42,124 bases of DNA from NCBI RefSeq assembly GCF_947495995.1, contig NZ_CANMAX010000015.1:1-42124 (forward strand), read 5' to 3'. The DNA is from an uncultured Tenacibaculum sp. (lineage in GTDB: Bacteria > Bacteroidota > Bacteroidia > Flavobacteriales > Flavobacteriaceae). The translations under genes and the position numbers were made by a program. Below are positions 23,432-33,900 of the stretch, in pieces. Every line of letters starts with the position of its first letter. The first letter of the stretch is position 1. The notes under the pieces are model-generated. The model was not told the origin of the DNA. It did no database searches and saw only the letters and a program-made list of their open reading frames with translations.

Positions 23432-24583
23432 ATGAAAAAAAGACTTATTATTTTAGGAGCTTTTACCGCTCTATTTTTAACAAACTGCGACGATAATAGT
23501 AGAGATATAACTGGTGGAACTACACCTACAATTCCAACGAATCCTGTTGCTGAAGTAAAACCTGCTGATATTATTGAAGATGGATTTGATTTTCTTGAAA
23601 AAATGCAAGGACATTGGGTAGGATCTAATAAAGTTATTGCTGATGATTATCCTTGGTTTGCTTGGGATTATCGAGCAATTTCTCCTTCTCACATTCATGG
23701 AATTCATGAAGGTGGAACACTTGGTAATTTATTCACTTCTTTCTTTGTTACGAACTATAAAGGAAAACGAACTATTATGGCTCGTAATGGTGGTTTATTG
23801 AGTGGTATTTATAGAACAAGTTATTTTGTTTTAGACAAAGTTGAAAATCGAAATTCTGAAGGAAAATATTATCGTTTAGTAGATGCTGTTGGTGGTGATA
23901 ACATCATGTACATGGAATTACGATTTAAAAACGATAGTTTATATTTTAATTCTTACACAAGTAATTTAGGAAATAGAGTTCCTACACGTCATATGACTTT
24001 TAAGGGAAAAAAGATGCACTTCGAACTTGCTCAAACTGCTGCTAACGCAACTAACTTTCCTCAAAACACAATCGATCAAGGTTTAGATTTTGCAAATGGA
24101 TTTGTTACAGAGAATTTACATGTTGATCAGCAAGGAACTGCTCCTAAATCAGCAACTTTTTTAGCTTCTCAAAGCAATAATAATGTTTATGAATTAGCTC
24201 CACAATCCAGCGATCCTTATACTATAATTGATCATCCAAGATTAGGAACACTAACCGTAAATATTACTAGAAACACAAACATTACTACCGATAATTTGTT
24301 AGTCTATTTATCTAAAGATCCCTTAACAGATACTGATGGGTATTTTACTCAATCTGCTGGAGCTTTTGATACTTTGCTTCATTTCCCAACTTTAGAAAAT
24401 GGAGAAAATAATTTTCTTTTCACTTATTTACATCCTGGAACTTATTACTTAACTATTGTATCTGATAAAGATAGTAACGGAGCAGCTGGTCAAGGAGATA
24501 TTACAAGTATTTCAAAACAAATAACTATAGCTCCACTTGAAAATAAAATTGAAGACGTAACCAATATCGATATTCAAAATTAA
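23432..24583 (+). CDS. Secreted lipoprotein of unknown function
   Basis: Encodes 383 aa. Lipoprotein signal MKKRLIILGAFTALFLTNC with Cys19. Residues about 45-230 form a domain beginning FLEKMQGHWVGSN, rich in aromatic residues and strands like a lipocalin-type barrel; residues about 265-365 look like an immunoglobulin-like strand domain (LGTLTVNITRNTNITTDNLL, then HPGTYYLTIVSDKDSNGAAG). I do not recognise a named family. It lies 13 bp after the small lipoprotein gene and 4 bp before the cytochrome gene, so it belongs to the same operon. Confidence 0.6.
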   Translation: MKKRLIILGAFTALFLTNCDDNSRDITGGTTPTIPTNPVAEVKPADIIEDGFDFLEKMQGHWVGSNKVIADDYPWFAWDYRAISPSHIHGIHEGGTLGNLFTSFFVTNYKGKRTIMARNGGLLSGIYRTSYFVLDKVENRNSEGKYYRLVDAVGGDNIMYMELRFKNDSLYFNSYTSNLGNRVPTRHMTFKGKKMHFELAQTAANATNFPQNTIDQGLDFANGFVTENLHVDQQGTAPKSATFLASQSNNNVYELAPQSSDPYTIIDHPRLGTLTVNITRNTNITTDNLLVYLSKDPLTDTDGYFTQSAGAFDTLLHFPTLENGENNFLFTYLHPGTYYLTIVSDKDSNGAAGQGDITSISKQITIAPLENKIEDVTNIDIQN

Positions 24584-24587
24584 TCTT

Positions 24588-24935
24588 ATGAAAATCATTC
24601 AAAAATTATGTTTAATCGTTTGCACGATGATACTTGTTAATTGTACAACTGCTGAAATTCCACTTGTAGGTCAAAACCCTATTAACAGAACAGTTACTTA
24701 TACACAAGATATACAGCCTATTATTTTAGGAAATTGTTTGACTTGCCATAGTTCTGTAAACCCAAGAAATGGATTGATTTTAGAAACCTATGAACAAGTT
24801 AGAAATTCTTCGGAAACAGGAACTTTAATTCCTCGTATCAACGACGCGGCAAACCCAATGCCACAAAGTGGACTTTTAGCTGCTGATAGAAGAGCGCTTT
24901 TCGATCAATGGAGAGCTGGAGGTTACATCGAATAA
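24588..24935 (+). CDS. Monohaem c-type cytochrome lipoprotein
   Basis: Encodes 115 aa. Lipoprotein signal with lipobox LVNC, then the haem-binding motif CLTCH (CxxCH) at about residues 49-53 in the context DIQPIILGNCLTCH, and a possible distal Met in PMPQSG. This form (YTQDIQPII...C..CH) is common in small Bacteroidota cytochromes that pass electrons in the periplasm. The FNR-type promoter, the YceI-like protein and the barrel next door suggest a small respiratory or redox pathway. Confidence 0.8.
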   Translation: MKIIQKLCLIVCTMILVNCTTAEIPLVGQNPINRTVTYTQDIQPIILGNCLTCHSSVNPRNGLILETYEQVRNSSETGTLIPRINDAANPMPQSGLLAADRRALFDQWRAGGYIE

Positions 24936-24946
24936 AAAGAAAAATC

Positions 24947-25489
24947 ATGAAAAAATTAATCATTATAACTCTATTACTGATTTCACAATTAGTAGTAGCT
25001 CAAAAATATTTTACAAGAACAGGTACAACTCATTTCAAAGCCTCAGTTGAAGCTTTCGAACCTGTGGAAGCCGTAAACAATAGTTCTACTACAATTATAA
25101 ATGTAGCCACAGGAGATATTGCAGTTCAATTATTTATTAGCGCTTTTCAGTTTAAAGTCGCTTTAATGCAAGAGCATTTTAATGAAAATTATATGGATTC
25201 TGATACATACCCAAAAGCTACTTTTAGAGGGAAACTCAGTAGTTTTTCATTAGAAAACTTACAAAATCAAAAAGATTTTCCTCTACAAGGTACACTTACT
25301 ATTCGTGGAATAAAAAAAGAAATTAACACTATTGCAAAGGTTTCTATTGAAGATAATATTATAAAACTTTCGAGTAATTTTTCTGTACAACCTCAAGATT
25401 TCGGAATTGAAATTCCAAGTATTGTACGTAAGAAGATTGCAGAGAAAATAAATATAAAAATCAACTATGAATTGGCTGAAAAAAAATAA
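24947..25489 (+). CDS. YceI-like periplasmic protein
   Basis: Encodes 180 aa from the ATG at 24947, which opens a clean signal peptide (MKKLIIITLLLISQLVVAQK). An ATG at 24908 within the cytochrome gene would add 13 residues before it. The body follows the YceI/lipocalin pattern: HFKASVEAFEPVEAVNN, FKVALMQEHFNENYMDSDTY, PKATFRGKL, the GTLTIRGIKKEI strand and a C-terminal INYEL strand. YceI proteins bind polyisoprenoid-type lipids in a barrel. In Bacteroidota they often sit beside cytochromes; a link to quinone or isoprenoid handling is inference. Confidence 0.82.
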   Translation: MKKLIIITLLLISQLVVAQKYFTRTGTTHFKASVEAFEPVEAVNNSSTTIINVATGDIAVQLFISAFQFKVALMQEHFNENYMDSDTYPKATFRGKLSSFSLENLQNQKDFPLQGTLTIRGIKKEINTIAKVSIEDNIIKLSSNFSVQPQDFGIEIPSIVRKKIAEKINIKINYELAEKK

Positions 25490-25850
25490 GCTCTTGGTAG
25501 GAATTGGCTTATTCCCTCTTATTGTTTTTTTGGGGTATAAATACACATATAAACCTCATAAAACAATTGAAAATCTTGTTCCTGTATACACAGGAAATGC
25601 TATAGAATTCTTACAAAAAGCAAGTCTCGATTTTAAGCAATGGAACACTAAGATTATTAAAATAACTGGACAAGTTACAGGTATTGACACTAAAGGAATT
25701 ACACTAGACAATCAGATTTTCTGTCAGTTAAAACATGTTGAAAAATTATCAATTCTTAGTCAGAATCAAAAAATTACAATAAAAGGTCGTGTCGTTGGAT
25801 ACGATGATTTACTAGAAGAACTAAAACTAAATCAATGTATACTAAAATAA
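25467..25850 (+). CDS. Membrane-anchored OB-fold (tRNA_anti-like) protein
   Basis: Encodes 127 aa. An N-terminal anchor (KLLVGIGLFPLIVFLGYKYT) precedes an OB-like barrel: IIKITGQVTGIDTKGITLDN, IFCQLKH and ITIKGRVVGYDDLLEELKLN. This matches the exported tRNA_anti-like OB-fold proteins of Bacteroidota. Despite the name there is no reason to expect RNA binding outside the cytoplasm. Overlaps the YceI-like gene by 23 bp and the next gene by 16 bp, so the three are probably translated together. Confidence 0.7.
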   Translation: MNWLKKNKLLVGIGLFPLIVFLGYKYTYKPHKTIENLVPVYTGNAIEFLQKASLDFKQWNTKIIKITGQVTGIDTKGITLDNQIFCQLKHVEKLSILSQNQKITIKGRVVGYDDLLEELKLNQCILK

Positions 25851-26701
25851 ACGCTTTTCTAATCATGCTGTTAGCTACTTTACAGATAAATGCACAGGAT
25901 GATTTACTAAATGAACTTGATAACGCTACAAAAGATGTAAAACAATTCGATTTACCAGCTTTTAAAGCCATGCAAATAGGTAATTTACAATCGACTAAAA
26001 TTGCTGATAAAGGAGATTTATATTTAGTTGTTGCCCATAGATTTGGATCTCTAAAAGATGGAATTGATGAATTCTTTGGATTAGATCAAGCTAATACTAA
26101 AATTCAGTTATTATATAGCTTTTGGGATCATATTCAATTAGGATTAAGCAGAGATAGCTTTGAAAAAACTTATTCTGGTACTATCAAATTTGGACTAACA
26201 AAACAATCCAATAAGTTTCCTTTAAACATTGTTGGTTATGCTAGTGCAGATATTAACTCAGAAATAAAAAAATCGAATTACCCTAATTTAAAATTTGGTG
26301 ATCGCATGAGTTATACCTTCCAACTTTTGGCTTCTCGTAGAGTTTCTAAAAACTTGTCTCTACAAGTTGCTCCTTCTTTTGTTCGACAAAATTTACAAGA
26401 TTTAAATGCTACAAAAGAACGAAATCATAATCAGTTTTTAATGGGAATTGGAGGTCGTTTAAAAGTTAGTAAACGTATGAGTATTAACCTTGATTACGCC
26501 TACAACTTTAATAAAAACAAGAACTCTATATATAATAATCCGTTGACTTTGGGTGTAGATATTGAAACTGGAGGACATGTTTTTCAACTATTATTTTCAA
26601 ATGCTAGAGGAAGTAATGATAGTGCTTTCTTAACAAAAGCACAAGGAGATTGGAGTAAAGGGGATATCTCTTTTGGATTTAATGTTGTTCGTGTTTTCTA
26701 A
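25835..26701 (+). CDS. DUF5777-family outer-membrane beta-barrel protein
   Basis: Encodes 288 aa with a signal peptide (INAFLIMLLATLQINAQ). The mature start, then VVAHRFGSLKDGIDEFFGLD, and the run of alternating amphipathic strands to the end ISFGFNVVRVF match the DUF5777 family. It probably sits in the outer membrane. Last gene of the operon; a bidirectional terminator follows at 26724-26743. Function unknown; with cytochrome and YceI partners it may serve a periplasmic redox process. Confidence 0.78.
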   Translation: MYTKINAFLIMLLATLQINAQDDLLNELDNATKDVKQFDLPAFKAMQIGNLQSTKIADKGDLYLVVAHRFGSLKDGIDEFFGLDQANTKIQLLYSFWDHIQLGLSRDSFEKTYSGTIKFGLTKQSNKFPLNIVGYASADINSEIKKSNYPNLKFGDRMSYTFQLLASRRVSKNLSLQVAPSFVRQNLQDLNATKERNHNQFLMGIGGRLKVSKRMSINLDYAYNFNKNKNSIYNNPLTLGVDIETGGHVFQLLFSNARGSNDSAFLTKAQGDWSKGDISFGFNVVRVF

Positions 26702-26718
26702 TTATCTGGGATTATTAA

Positions 26719-26748
26719 AAAAAGACTCTCCAAATGGAGAGTCTTTTT
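26719..26748. terminator. Bidirectional terminator
   Basis: GACTCTCC (26724-26731), loop AAAT, GGAGAGTC (26736-26743) with A-run before and T-run after. Serves the DUF5777 gene on plus and the methyltransferase gene on minus. Confidence 0.88.
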
Positions 26749-26762
26749 GTTTTTCTATTTTC

Positions 26763-27542
26763 TTACTTTTCTAAAATGCAAAAGAAATCTAGCGTTTTCA
26801 CTGAATAAGCTTTTAACGTATAATCTTCAGAATTAATATCAATAACTTCTGATTTGTGTTGTTTTAAAAGCTTTTTTCTATTCATTCTATTCAATAATTC
26901 ATAAGGAATTTTGAGTATCCAAGCAGGTAATTTTTCATGTAAACTGAAAACATCTAACTTCAAAATTTTTAATACAGAAGCCTCGTTATTTCTATAATAC
27001 ACATCTGTTTTACTATTCCCTTCAATTCCTTTTATGGAAATATTAGTAAATACCTTACTTAAAACTCTTTTCAATTCTTCATGTTTATATTCTCTGTAAT
27101 GCCATGGATTTCTAACTATGGTTTTATCTGCATTTGGTGTGGTTAAAAAAGCTTTTCCTCCTGGTTTTAGAACCCTAAAAATTTCACTTAAAAACAACGC
27201 ATCGTTTTTAATATGTTCTATAACTTGAAAAGAAACTATAGAATCGAAAGAATTATCGAGTATATTTTTTAATGGTGGAATTCTTTGCTGAATGACATCT
27301 GCTTCTGGATATTTACCTTTTAATGACGTTACCGAATAACTAGATTTATCTATAAGTGTAAGTTGAGATACTTTTGAATGGTAAATTGCTACTCCATAAC
27401 CTTCACCACAACCAATTTCAAGTGTATCTCCCTTAATTAAATCTTTTACAACTTCGTAAGCTTTTCTAGTTCTGAGATATAAAGGTCGATCTGAAATTAT
27501 TTTGGAAGATGTAACTTCTGTTGAGAAAAAATATTTTAACAT
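26763..27542 (-). CDS. Class I SAM-dependent methyltransferase
   Basis: Encodes 259 aa. SAM-binding motif I is LEIGCGEGYGVAIY (about 59-72). DKSSYSV follows as the acidic end of strand 2, FDSIVSFQVIEHI is motif II and FRVLKPGGKAFLTTPN is motif III. This is the Methyltransf_11/UbiE-type pattern; the substrate cannot be told. It lies 6 bp after the DUF2723 gene, suggesting a joint role, for example modification of a cell-surface glycan or lipid-linked product. The C-terminus has Lys-rich segments (NRKKLLKQHKSE). Confidence 0.85.
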   Translation of the reverse strand: MLKYFFSTEVTSSKIISDRPLYLRTRKAYEVVKDLIKGDTLEIGCGEGYGVAIYHSKVSQLTLIDKSSYSVTSLKGKYPEADVIQQRIPPLKNILDNSFDSIVSFQVIEHIKNDALFLSEIFRVLKPGGKAFLTTPNADKTIVRNPWHYREYKHEELKRVLSKVFTNISIKGIEGNSKTDVYYRNNEASVLKILKLDVFSLHEKLPAWILKIPYELLNRMNRKKLLKQHKSEVIDINSEDYTLKAYSVKTLDFFCILEK

Positions 27543-27548
27543 GTATAT

Positions 27549-30500
27549 TTAATAAGGCCAGTTTGTATTATACCATTTTTGAAATCTAACTTCAATAGCT
27601 TTTGCATCTTCTTTAAGTGTGCTTCCTTTTTCTAAATTCAGATCGGAAAACTGATGAATCATTTGAAAATACATTGTTTTCAATCTATTTGCATATCGAA
27701 CATTTATAATAGGATTTGGTGGATTAAAAGAAATCAACCATTCTAACTCTTCTTTAAGGTTCTTAATTGCTGTTAAACAAATCTCTTCTCCTTTTTGTGG
27801 AGCATTTGTTCTGAAGTATAATTTTCCAATTGCAAAGGCATATTGTTTAAACGGCACCGTAGCATTAGGAAAACTTTGAACACTTGTATTTAAAATATCT
27901 TTAGCTTTTTCAACTTGATTTTCTTCTAATAATGCTTGCGCCAAGAAGTAATAATTTCGTCTTAAAATTTGCTGCGCATAAGCTCGATTTTCATAATCTA
28001 TAAAAACATCTGTATCAATAAAATCCTTAAAATGAATATCTTGTTTAAATAAACTATATGATGTTTCTGTATCTACAATTTTAGGATTCAATCCGTTTTT
28101 AGCTCTAATTACTGGCGCCAATAACTCTACCATTCCTTTCTGAATTGTAAATTGCTTTAAGCCAACATAATGATTTGTATTTCCATTTATTGCAAAAGCA
28201 ATTGGTCTTTCGTTAATATTTTCTTGAACGATATTTAAAACACTTAAATCATTTATTCCATAAATATCTTTTGAGTATTTCCAGTTAATTTTATCAATAA
28301 GCTTTAATTGTAGTTTATCCGTATTTAATTGTTTAGCAAATTGCAATGTATCCACAGAAATAGAAAACACATCTGATGGTATATAATGAATTTGCTTGTT
28401 ATAAATCGTTTTTGCTGATTTCGGATTCGCTAAAAATTGAAACAACATATCTAAATTGACAGGTTGATTTGTTTCTTTTTGTAATGGTAAAACTTCTTGC
28501 GGATCTTTTTTGTAAATATGCTTCGGAAGTGAAATTTTAATTCCTTTTGAAGTATTCATCGTTAACTTTAACTTTTCGATATACCAATCTAAATTCAACT
28601 GATCGAAATTCACAACTCTTACATCTGTTCTATAATTTTCAACTTCTTGCAAATACCATAACGGGAATGTCATATTATCTCCATTCGTAATTAAAATCGT
28701 GTTCGGCGGACAAGAATCTAAATATCCTTTAGCAAAATCTCTCGCGAAAGTATCGTTTTGTCTATTATGATCATCCCAACCTTTTACCAGAAGTTGTGCT
28801 GGTACTGCAATTAACACTAATATAGAAACTCCAGTTGTTAAAAGTTTTTTATTTGAAATGAAAGAAAACCATTGGTATAATTGTGTTACAGCCAAACCTA
28901 TCCAAATACAAAACGGAATAAAAGAACCGATAAAAATGTAATCACGTTCTCTAATTAAAATACTCGAAGGTGTTGGGTTTACGTATAATGTGATTCCTAA
29001 ACCAAAAGTGAAAAAGAACAATAATGAAGTAAAGAAATGTACTGGACTTTTCCTAAGGAAAAACAAACCTAAAAGTCCGAAAATAAAAGGTAAAAAATAG
29101 TAAACATCTTTACTTAAATCATTCTTATAACACTTAGGAATCTTAGACGATTCCCCTACTCTATTCGCATCTAAAAACTCGAAACCGCTAATCCAATTTC
29201 CGTTAAGAATTGTTCCTGCTCCTTTATTATCATTTTGTTTACCAGTGAAATTCCAAAATAAATATCTTAAATACAACCAGTTTACTTGATAATTATAAAA
29301 GAAACTCAAGTTTTCTTTAAATGTTGGTTTATATATTTTCTGATTTTTATCCATTATTGGATAAACAATAGATTCACCTTTAACCGTTGTCCATGTATTA
29401 TAACCAGAAATATCAGCAGGTTTTGTACTAAACATTCTAGGAAAAAAAGTACTGAATTCTCTAGCGAAGTTTTCTTGACTTAAAACTCCGTCATCAACTT
29501 CAATATATTGCTTTTTTTCTTGATCATAATAAAACTTTGGTTTTCCGTTAACCAAAGGTCTATTCTTATCTAAAGGTGCATTAAAATAATATCCTTTTAA
29601 CAAAGGAATAGTACTCACACCAAACTGTTCGGCTTTTATATACTTGAGTAACTCTAAACTGTTTGAAGGATTATTTGAAATTGGTGTATTGCCGTTAGCT
29701 CTAATTAAACTTGCTCCATACGGACTGATTCCAATGTAAAAAAACAGCAAACAACCACTTATTAGAAGTAGTTTTTTATAATGCTTAGTTATTGATAACC
29801 AAAACACTACAAAAAAGATTACTAAAAACAACAAATACAGTACTAATAATCCACTATTTACCTGAAAACTTAATGTATTTACAAAGTATATATCCAGTTG
29901 TAACGCAGCTTTTAAAAATCCTTGAATTGCGAATCCATATATCAATAAAAATAGAAATACACCACCACCTAAACCGATTGCTATATTTTTTAATGAAAAT
30001 TTATACTTCTTTCGAATAAATATCAGTGAAATTGGTATTACTATAGATATGTTTATTAAGTGAACTCCTGATGAAAGTCCGAGTAAAAGTGCTATTAAAA
30101 ACAATAATTTAATCGCTCTTTTTCTATCTGTAGTTTCTAGCCACAACATGGCTAAATACCAAACTGTAACTAACAATAAAAAAGATAAAGTATACACTTC
30201 TGTTTCTGTAGAAGAAATCCAAAAACTATGAATAAATGCCAATGTTAATCCACTTATAATTCCATTAATAATTGGTAGAAATGTGTTTGTTGAAAGTTCA
30301 GAATTTCGAATAGAGTTTTTAGTAATAATTATTGTAATAAAATACACGATCATTACTGTTAATGCTCCGAAAAATCCAGAAATAATGTTGCTTAAAAAGG
30401 CAACACTGACAAATGGAAAAACTCCCATAATTACATTACAAATTAACATGTAAAAAGGTGATCCTGGAGGATGTGTTACTTGCAATTTATAATTACTAGA

Positions 30501-30611
30501 AATAAACTCGGCACTATCCCAAAAAGAAATCGTATGCGACGAACAAATAACGTAAATCACAAACACGATTGTGAACAATAACCAACCAATAATTTGTTCT
30601 TTTTTCTTCAT
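27549..30611 (-). CDS. DUF2723-family GT-C-like membrane protein with C-terminal TPR-like repeats
   Basis: Encodes 1020 aa from the ATG at 30611; a GTG three codons upstream is less likely. DUF2723 signature near the N-terminus: SSHTISFWDSAEFISSNYKL then VTHPPGSPFYMLI, with the Asp/Glu and HPPG seen in GT-C glycosyltransferases. At least ten hydrophobic helices lie in residues about 10-310 and about 500-610. A large extracytoplasmic part follows, with ANPKSAKTIYNKQIHYIPSD, and the C-terminal 170 residues have TPR-like helices (LAQALLEENQVEKAKDILNT). The family is thought to include O-mannosyltransferase-like enzymes of Bacteroidota; exact donor and acceptor are unknown. Confidence 0.85.
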   Translation of the reverse strand: MKKKEQIIGWLLFTIVFVIYVICSSHTISFWDSAEFISSNYKLQVTHPPGSPFYMLICNVIMGVFPFVSVAFLSNIISGFFGALTVMIVYFITIIITKNSIRNSELSTNTFLPIINGIISGLTLAFIHSFWISSTETEVYTLSFLLLVTVWYLAMLWLETTDRKRAIKLLFLIALLLGLSSGVHLINISIVIPISLIFIRKKYKFSLKNIAIGLGGGVFLFLLIYGFAIQGFLKAALQLDIYFVNTLSFQVNSGLLVLYLLFLVIFFVVFWLSITKHYKKLLLISGCLLFFYIGISPYGASLIRANGNTPISNNPSNSLELLKYIKAEQFGVSTIPLLKGYYFNAPLDKNRPLVNGKPKFYYDQEKKQYIEVDDGVLSQENFAREFSTFFPRMFSTKPADISGYNTWTTVKGESIVYPIMDKNQKIYKPTFKENLSFFYNYQVNWLYLRYLFWNFTGKQNDNKGAGTILNGNWISGFEFLDANRVGESSKIPKCYKNDLSKDVYYFLPFIFGLLGLFFLRKSPVHFFTSLLFFFTFGLGITLYVNPTPSSILIRERDYIFIGSFIPFCIWIGLAVTQLYQWFSFISNKKLLTTGVSILVLIAVPAQLLVKGWDDHNRQNDTFARDFAKGYLDSCPPNTILITNGDNMTFPLWYLQEVENYRTDVRVVNFDQLNLDWYIEKLKLTMNTSKGIKISLPKHIYKKDPQEVLPLQKETNQPVNLDMLFQFLANPKSAKTIYNKQIHYIPSDVFSISVDTLQFAKQLNTDKLQLKLIDKINWKYSKDIYGINDLSVLNIVQENINERPIAFAINGNTNHYVGLKQFTIQKGMVELLAPVIRAKNGLNPKIVDTETSYSLFKQDIHFKDFIDTDVFIDYENRAYAQQILRRNYYFLAQALLEENQVEKAKDILNTSVQSFPNATVPFKQYAFAIGKLYFRTNAPQKGEEICLTAIKNLKEELEWLISFNPPNPIINVRYANRLKTMYFQMIHQFSDLNLEKGSTLKEDAKAIEVRFQKWYNTNWPY

Positions 30612-30620
30612 TTTATGCAC

Positions 30621-30903
30621 TATGGTTCGCGTTAAAAGATATAAGTTTTTTCCATCTAAAAGATAAAAAATTTTTCTTCTAAATTATTTTTAAAAAAAAG
30701 TGGATTAAAAAAACAGGGTACTTAAAGAGTTAACTGTTCTATAAATAGGCACATTTATAATTTGCAAACAACAAAAACAAAACATCAACACAAAATACTG
30801 AAAAACAACAGTATATGTTTTGTCCGTTTTTTGTCCGGTATAATTATAAGTGTAATCCTTTAATATTTAATTTATTTGAACAGAATTTAAAATCCCAATT
30901 CAC
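30621..30903 (+). promoter_or_regulatory. Upstream region of the adhesin gene with direct repeat TTTTGTCCG
   Basis: 283 bp without a gene. TTTTGTCCG occurs at 30818-30826 and 30829-30837, an 11-bp step that puts both copies on the same DNA face. TACTG (30796-30800) / CAGTA (30809-30813) form an inverted repeat just before. A possible -7 box TTTATTTG lies just before the start codon region. The repeats may be operator sites for a surface-protein regulator; no promoter is firmly identified. Confidence 0.35.
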
Positions 30904-33900
30904 ATGAAAAAATTATTCCCTTTAATAGTTTTTTTTCTCTCTGTTTTCTATTCAGTAAAAACAGAAGCACAAACCCTTAATGAAATTCAAGGTACAGGAT
31001 CAGGAGTTAGTATTACAACTGGCGATTATAATACCATGTTTGGTGATAGTACTGGTTCGGCTGCTACAGTTACTTCTAGATTAACATTTTTTGGATTTGG
31101 AGCAGGTAAGAATGCTAATAGTACTAGTAGTTTTGGCGGATCAATAGGAATGGTTGCTATTGGTTACATGGCAGGGTATTCAAATACTACTGGATTTGAC
31201 AACATATTTATAGGAGAAGAAGCTGGTCGATTAACATTAACAGGTGGAGACAATACTTTTATTGGAACCGAATCTGGAGAAAATAATACTACTGGATACG
31301 ATAATACTTTTGTTGGTGAAGAATCTGGTACGAAAAATACGACTGGATATGAAAATACTTTTATTGGTGAAGATGCTGGTATGAGCAACACTACAGGTTA
31401 TAAAAATGTTTTTGTTGGTAATGAAGCCGGAATTTCTGCTGACGTTGGATACAGAAATACAGCTGTAGGTAGTGAAGCCATGAGCGATGTAGATGACGGG
31501 CATCATAATACTTCCATCGGAGATTCTTCTGCAATTGATATTGGAGATGGAATTTATAATACTATGATAGGAGCTGCTTCAGGTCCTGCAACAGAATGGG
31601 CAGATTTCAACACTTTTGTTGGGGCCATGTCTGGTTGGGATAATAATAGAACTAACAGTACCACAAATGCAAATCGTAATACTTATGTTGGTTTTTTATC
31701 TGGAGCTTCTAACAGAGAAGGTCAAGATAATGCTGGTTTTGGAGCTTTTTCAGGATATGGAAGAGCTGCAGGAATAACATCTTCAGGAGATTTCACTGGT
31801 TTTAGAGGAAATACTATTCGTCATAGAACTACATTTTTTGGTTCTCAAGCAATTGCTGCCCAAAATGATGTAATCACCATGGGATACTATTCATACAGTA
31901 GTGGTAGATTTGGTATTGGAATTGGTAACGAAGGAAATATGGCAGATGCCACTGGAGCCATTGGTATGGGATATCAATTTGTTACTACTAATAATGGTGA
32001 TTATTCTGTTGGAATTGGATATCAATCTAATATTTCACAATCTGATGCTGTAGGTATTGGACGAGCTGTAGATATTGATAATACACAAGCTGTGGCAATT
32101 GGTGCTAATACTGTTGCTCAAAATAATGGAGCCATTGTTATTGGATATGGAGCACGATCAAATGATATCATAGATAGTTCTCCTACTGGTCCAACGCCTA
32201 GTGCTGTTGAAGCAACTAATAATATTGCCATTGGATATAATGCTGTTGTAAATGCTAGTAATTCTATTACTATTGGTAATGGAGCTACAACTTCTTCAGC
32301 AAATGCAATGATTTTAGGTGGAGATGTAAACCCTGTACGAGTTGGAATAGGTACAAGTGATCCAAACGAATTTGCTTCATTAGATTTAACTGGAACAAAT
32401 AAAGGTTTAATTGTAAACCGTATGACAACTGCACAAAGAACAGCAATGCAACCAAGCTTTCCTACGGTACCAACTTCTCCTGGAATTAGAGAAACTGAAG
32501 CTGGTTTAATCGTTTATGATACAGACGAAAACTTACTATACTCTTGGAACGGAACTGAATGGGTTACTTTATTAGCTGATAATTTAGGAAATCATACTGC
32601 TACTACTACTTTAAATATGGGAGATAATGTAGTACGATTTAATTTTGGAGAAACTAATGGAGTAGAATTTAATAACAGTGAACGTTATAAAATTTCATAC
32701 GGAGGAAGTGCGAATTACGATTACGGTCCGGTTACTGGTGTAAGTATCAAAAACTCTATGAGTACTTCAACTAGTAATGGTTGGACTTGGGGACCTTATA
32801 ATGCACCTCCTGTAGCTGCAATTAGCACAGAAGGGAAAATGCAAATTGCAAATAGTTTAAACATAGCAGGAAATTACGAATTTCCAGTTGTAGATGGTAC
32901 TGCTAATCAAGTATTAGTTACAGATGGTTCTGGAGCATTAACTTGGACATCTAGAAATTTGTCTTACGATGTCGATACTGGTCTATTATCTATCGGAAAT
33001 GGAAATACAGTACAGCTAAATGATATTATTGGAGGAGGAATTTCCGGAGATTCATTAAGAATTGACCATCCGAATGGAGGTGCTAGATATATAGATATTG
33101 GTGCTATTTTTAAGCAAACTAAATACAATAACACGAATAAAATTTTATCATTTGGATTAAATCAAGATGTAGATTTATCTGATTTAGCTCAAGACTTAAC
33201 TTTAACAGACAATACATTAGCTTTATCTAATGATGCTACTTCAGTTGATTTAGCTAAGTACTTAGATAACACAGATAATCAAGCATTATCGTTAGTTACG
33301 AATACATTAAGTATTTCTGGAAACGCAGGAACAGTAGACCTTTCTTCTTATTTAGATAATACGGATAATCAAGATTTAACTCTTACAGGAAATACTTTAG
33401 GGCTTACTAATGATGCCACTACAATTGATTTAGCAAAGTATTTAGATAACACAGATAGTCAAGCATTATCGTTGGCTACGAACATATTAAGTATTTCTGG
33501 AAATGCAGGAACTGTAGATCTTTCTTCTTATTTAGATAATACGGATAATCAAGATTTAACTTTATCTGGAAATACTTTAGGATTAACGAACGATGCGACA
33601 ACTATCGATTTAGCAAAGTATTTAGATAACACAGATAGTCAAGCGTTATCGTTAGCAACAAACACATTAAGTATTTCTGGAAATGCTGCAACTGTAGATC
33701 TTTCTTCTTATTTAGATAATACTGATAATCAAGACTTAACTCTTACAGGAAATACTTTAGGATTAACGAACGACGCGACAACTATCGATTTAGCAAAGTA
33801 TTTAGATAACACAGATAGTCAAGCATTATCGTTAGCAACAAATACATTAAGTATTTCTGGGAATGCAGGAACTGTAGATCTTTCTTCTTATTTAGATAAT

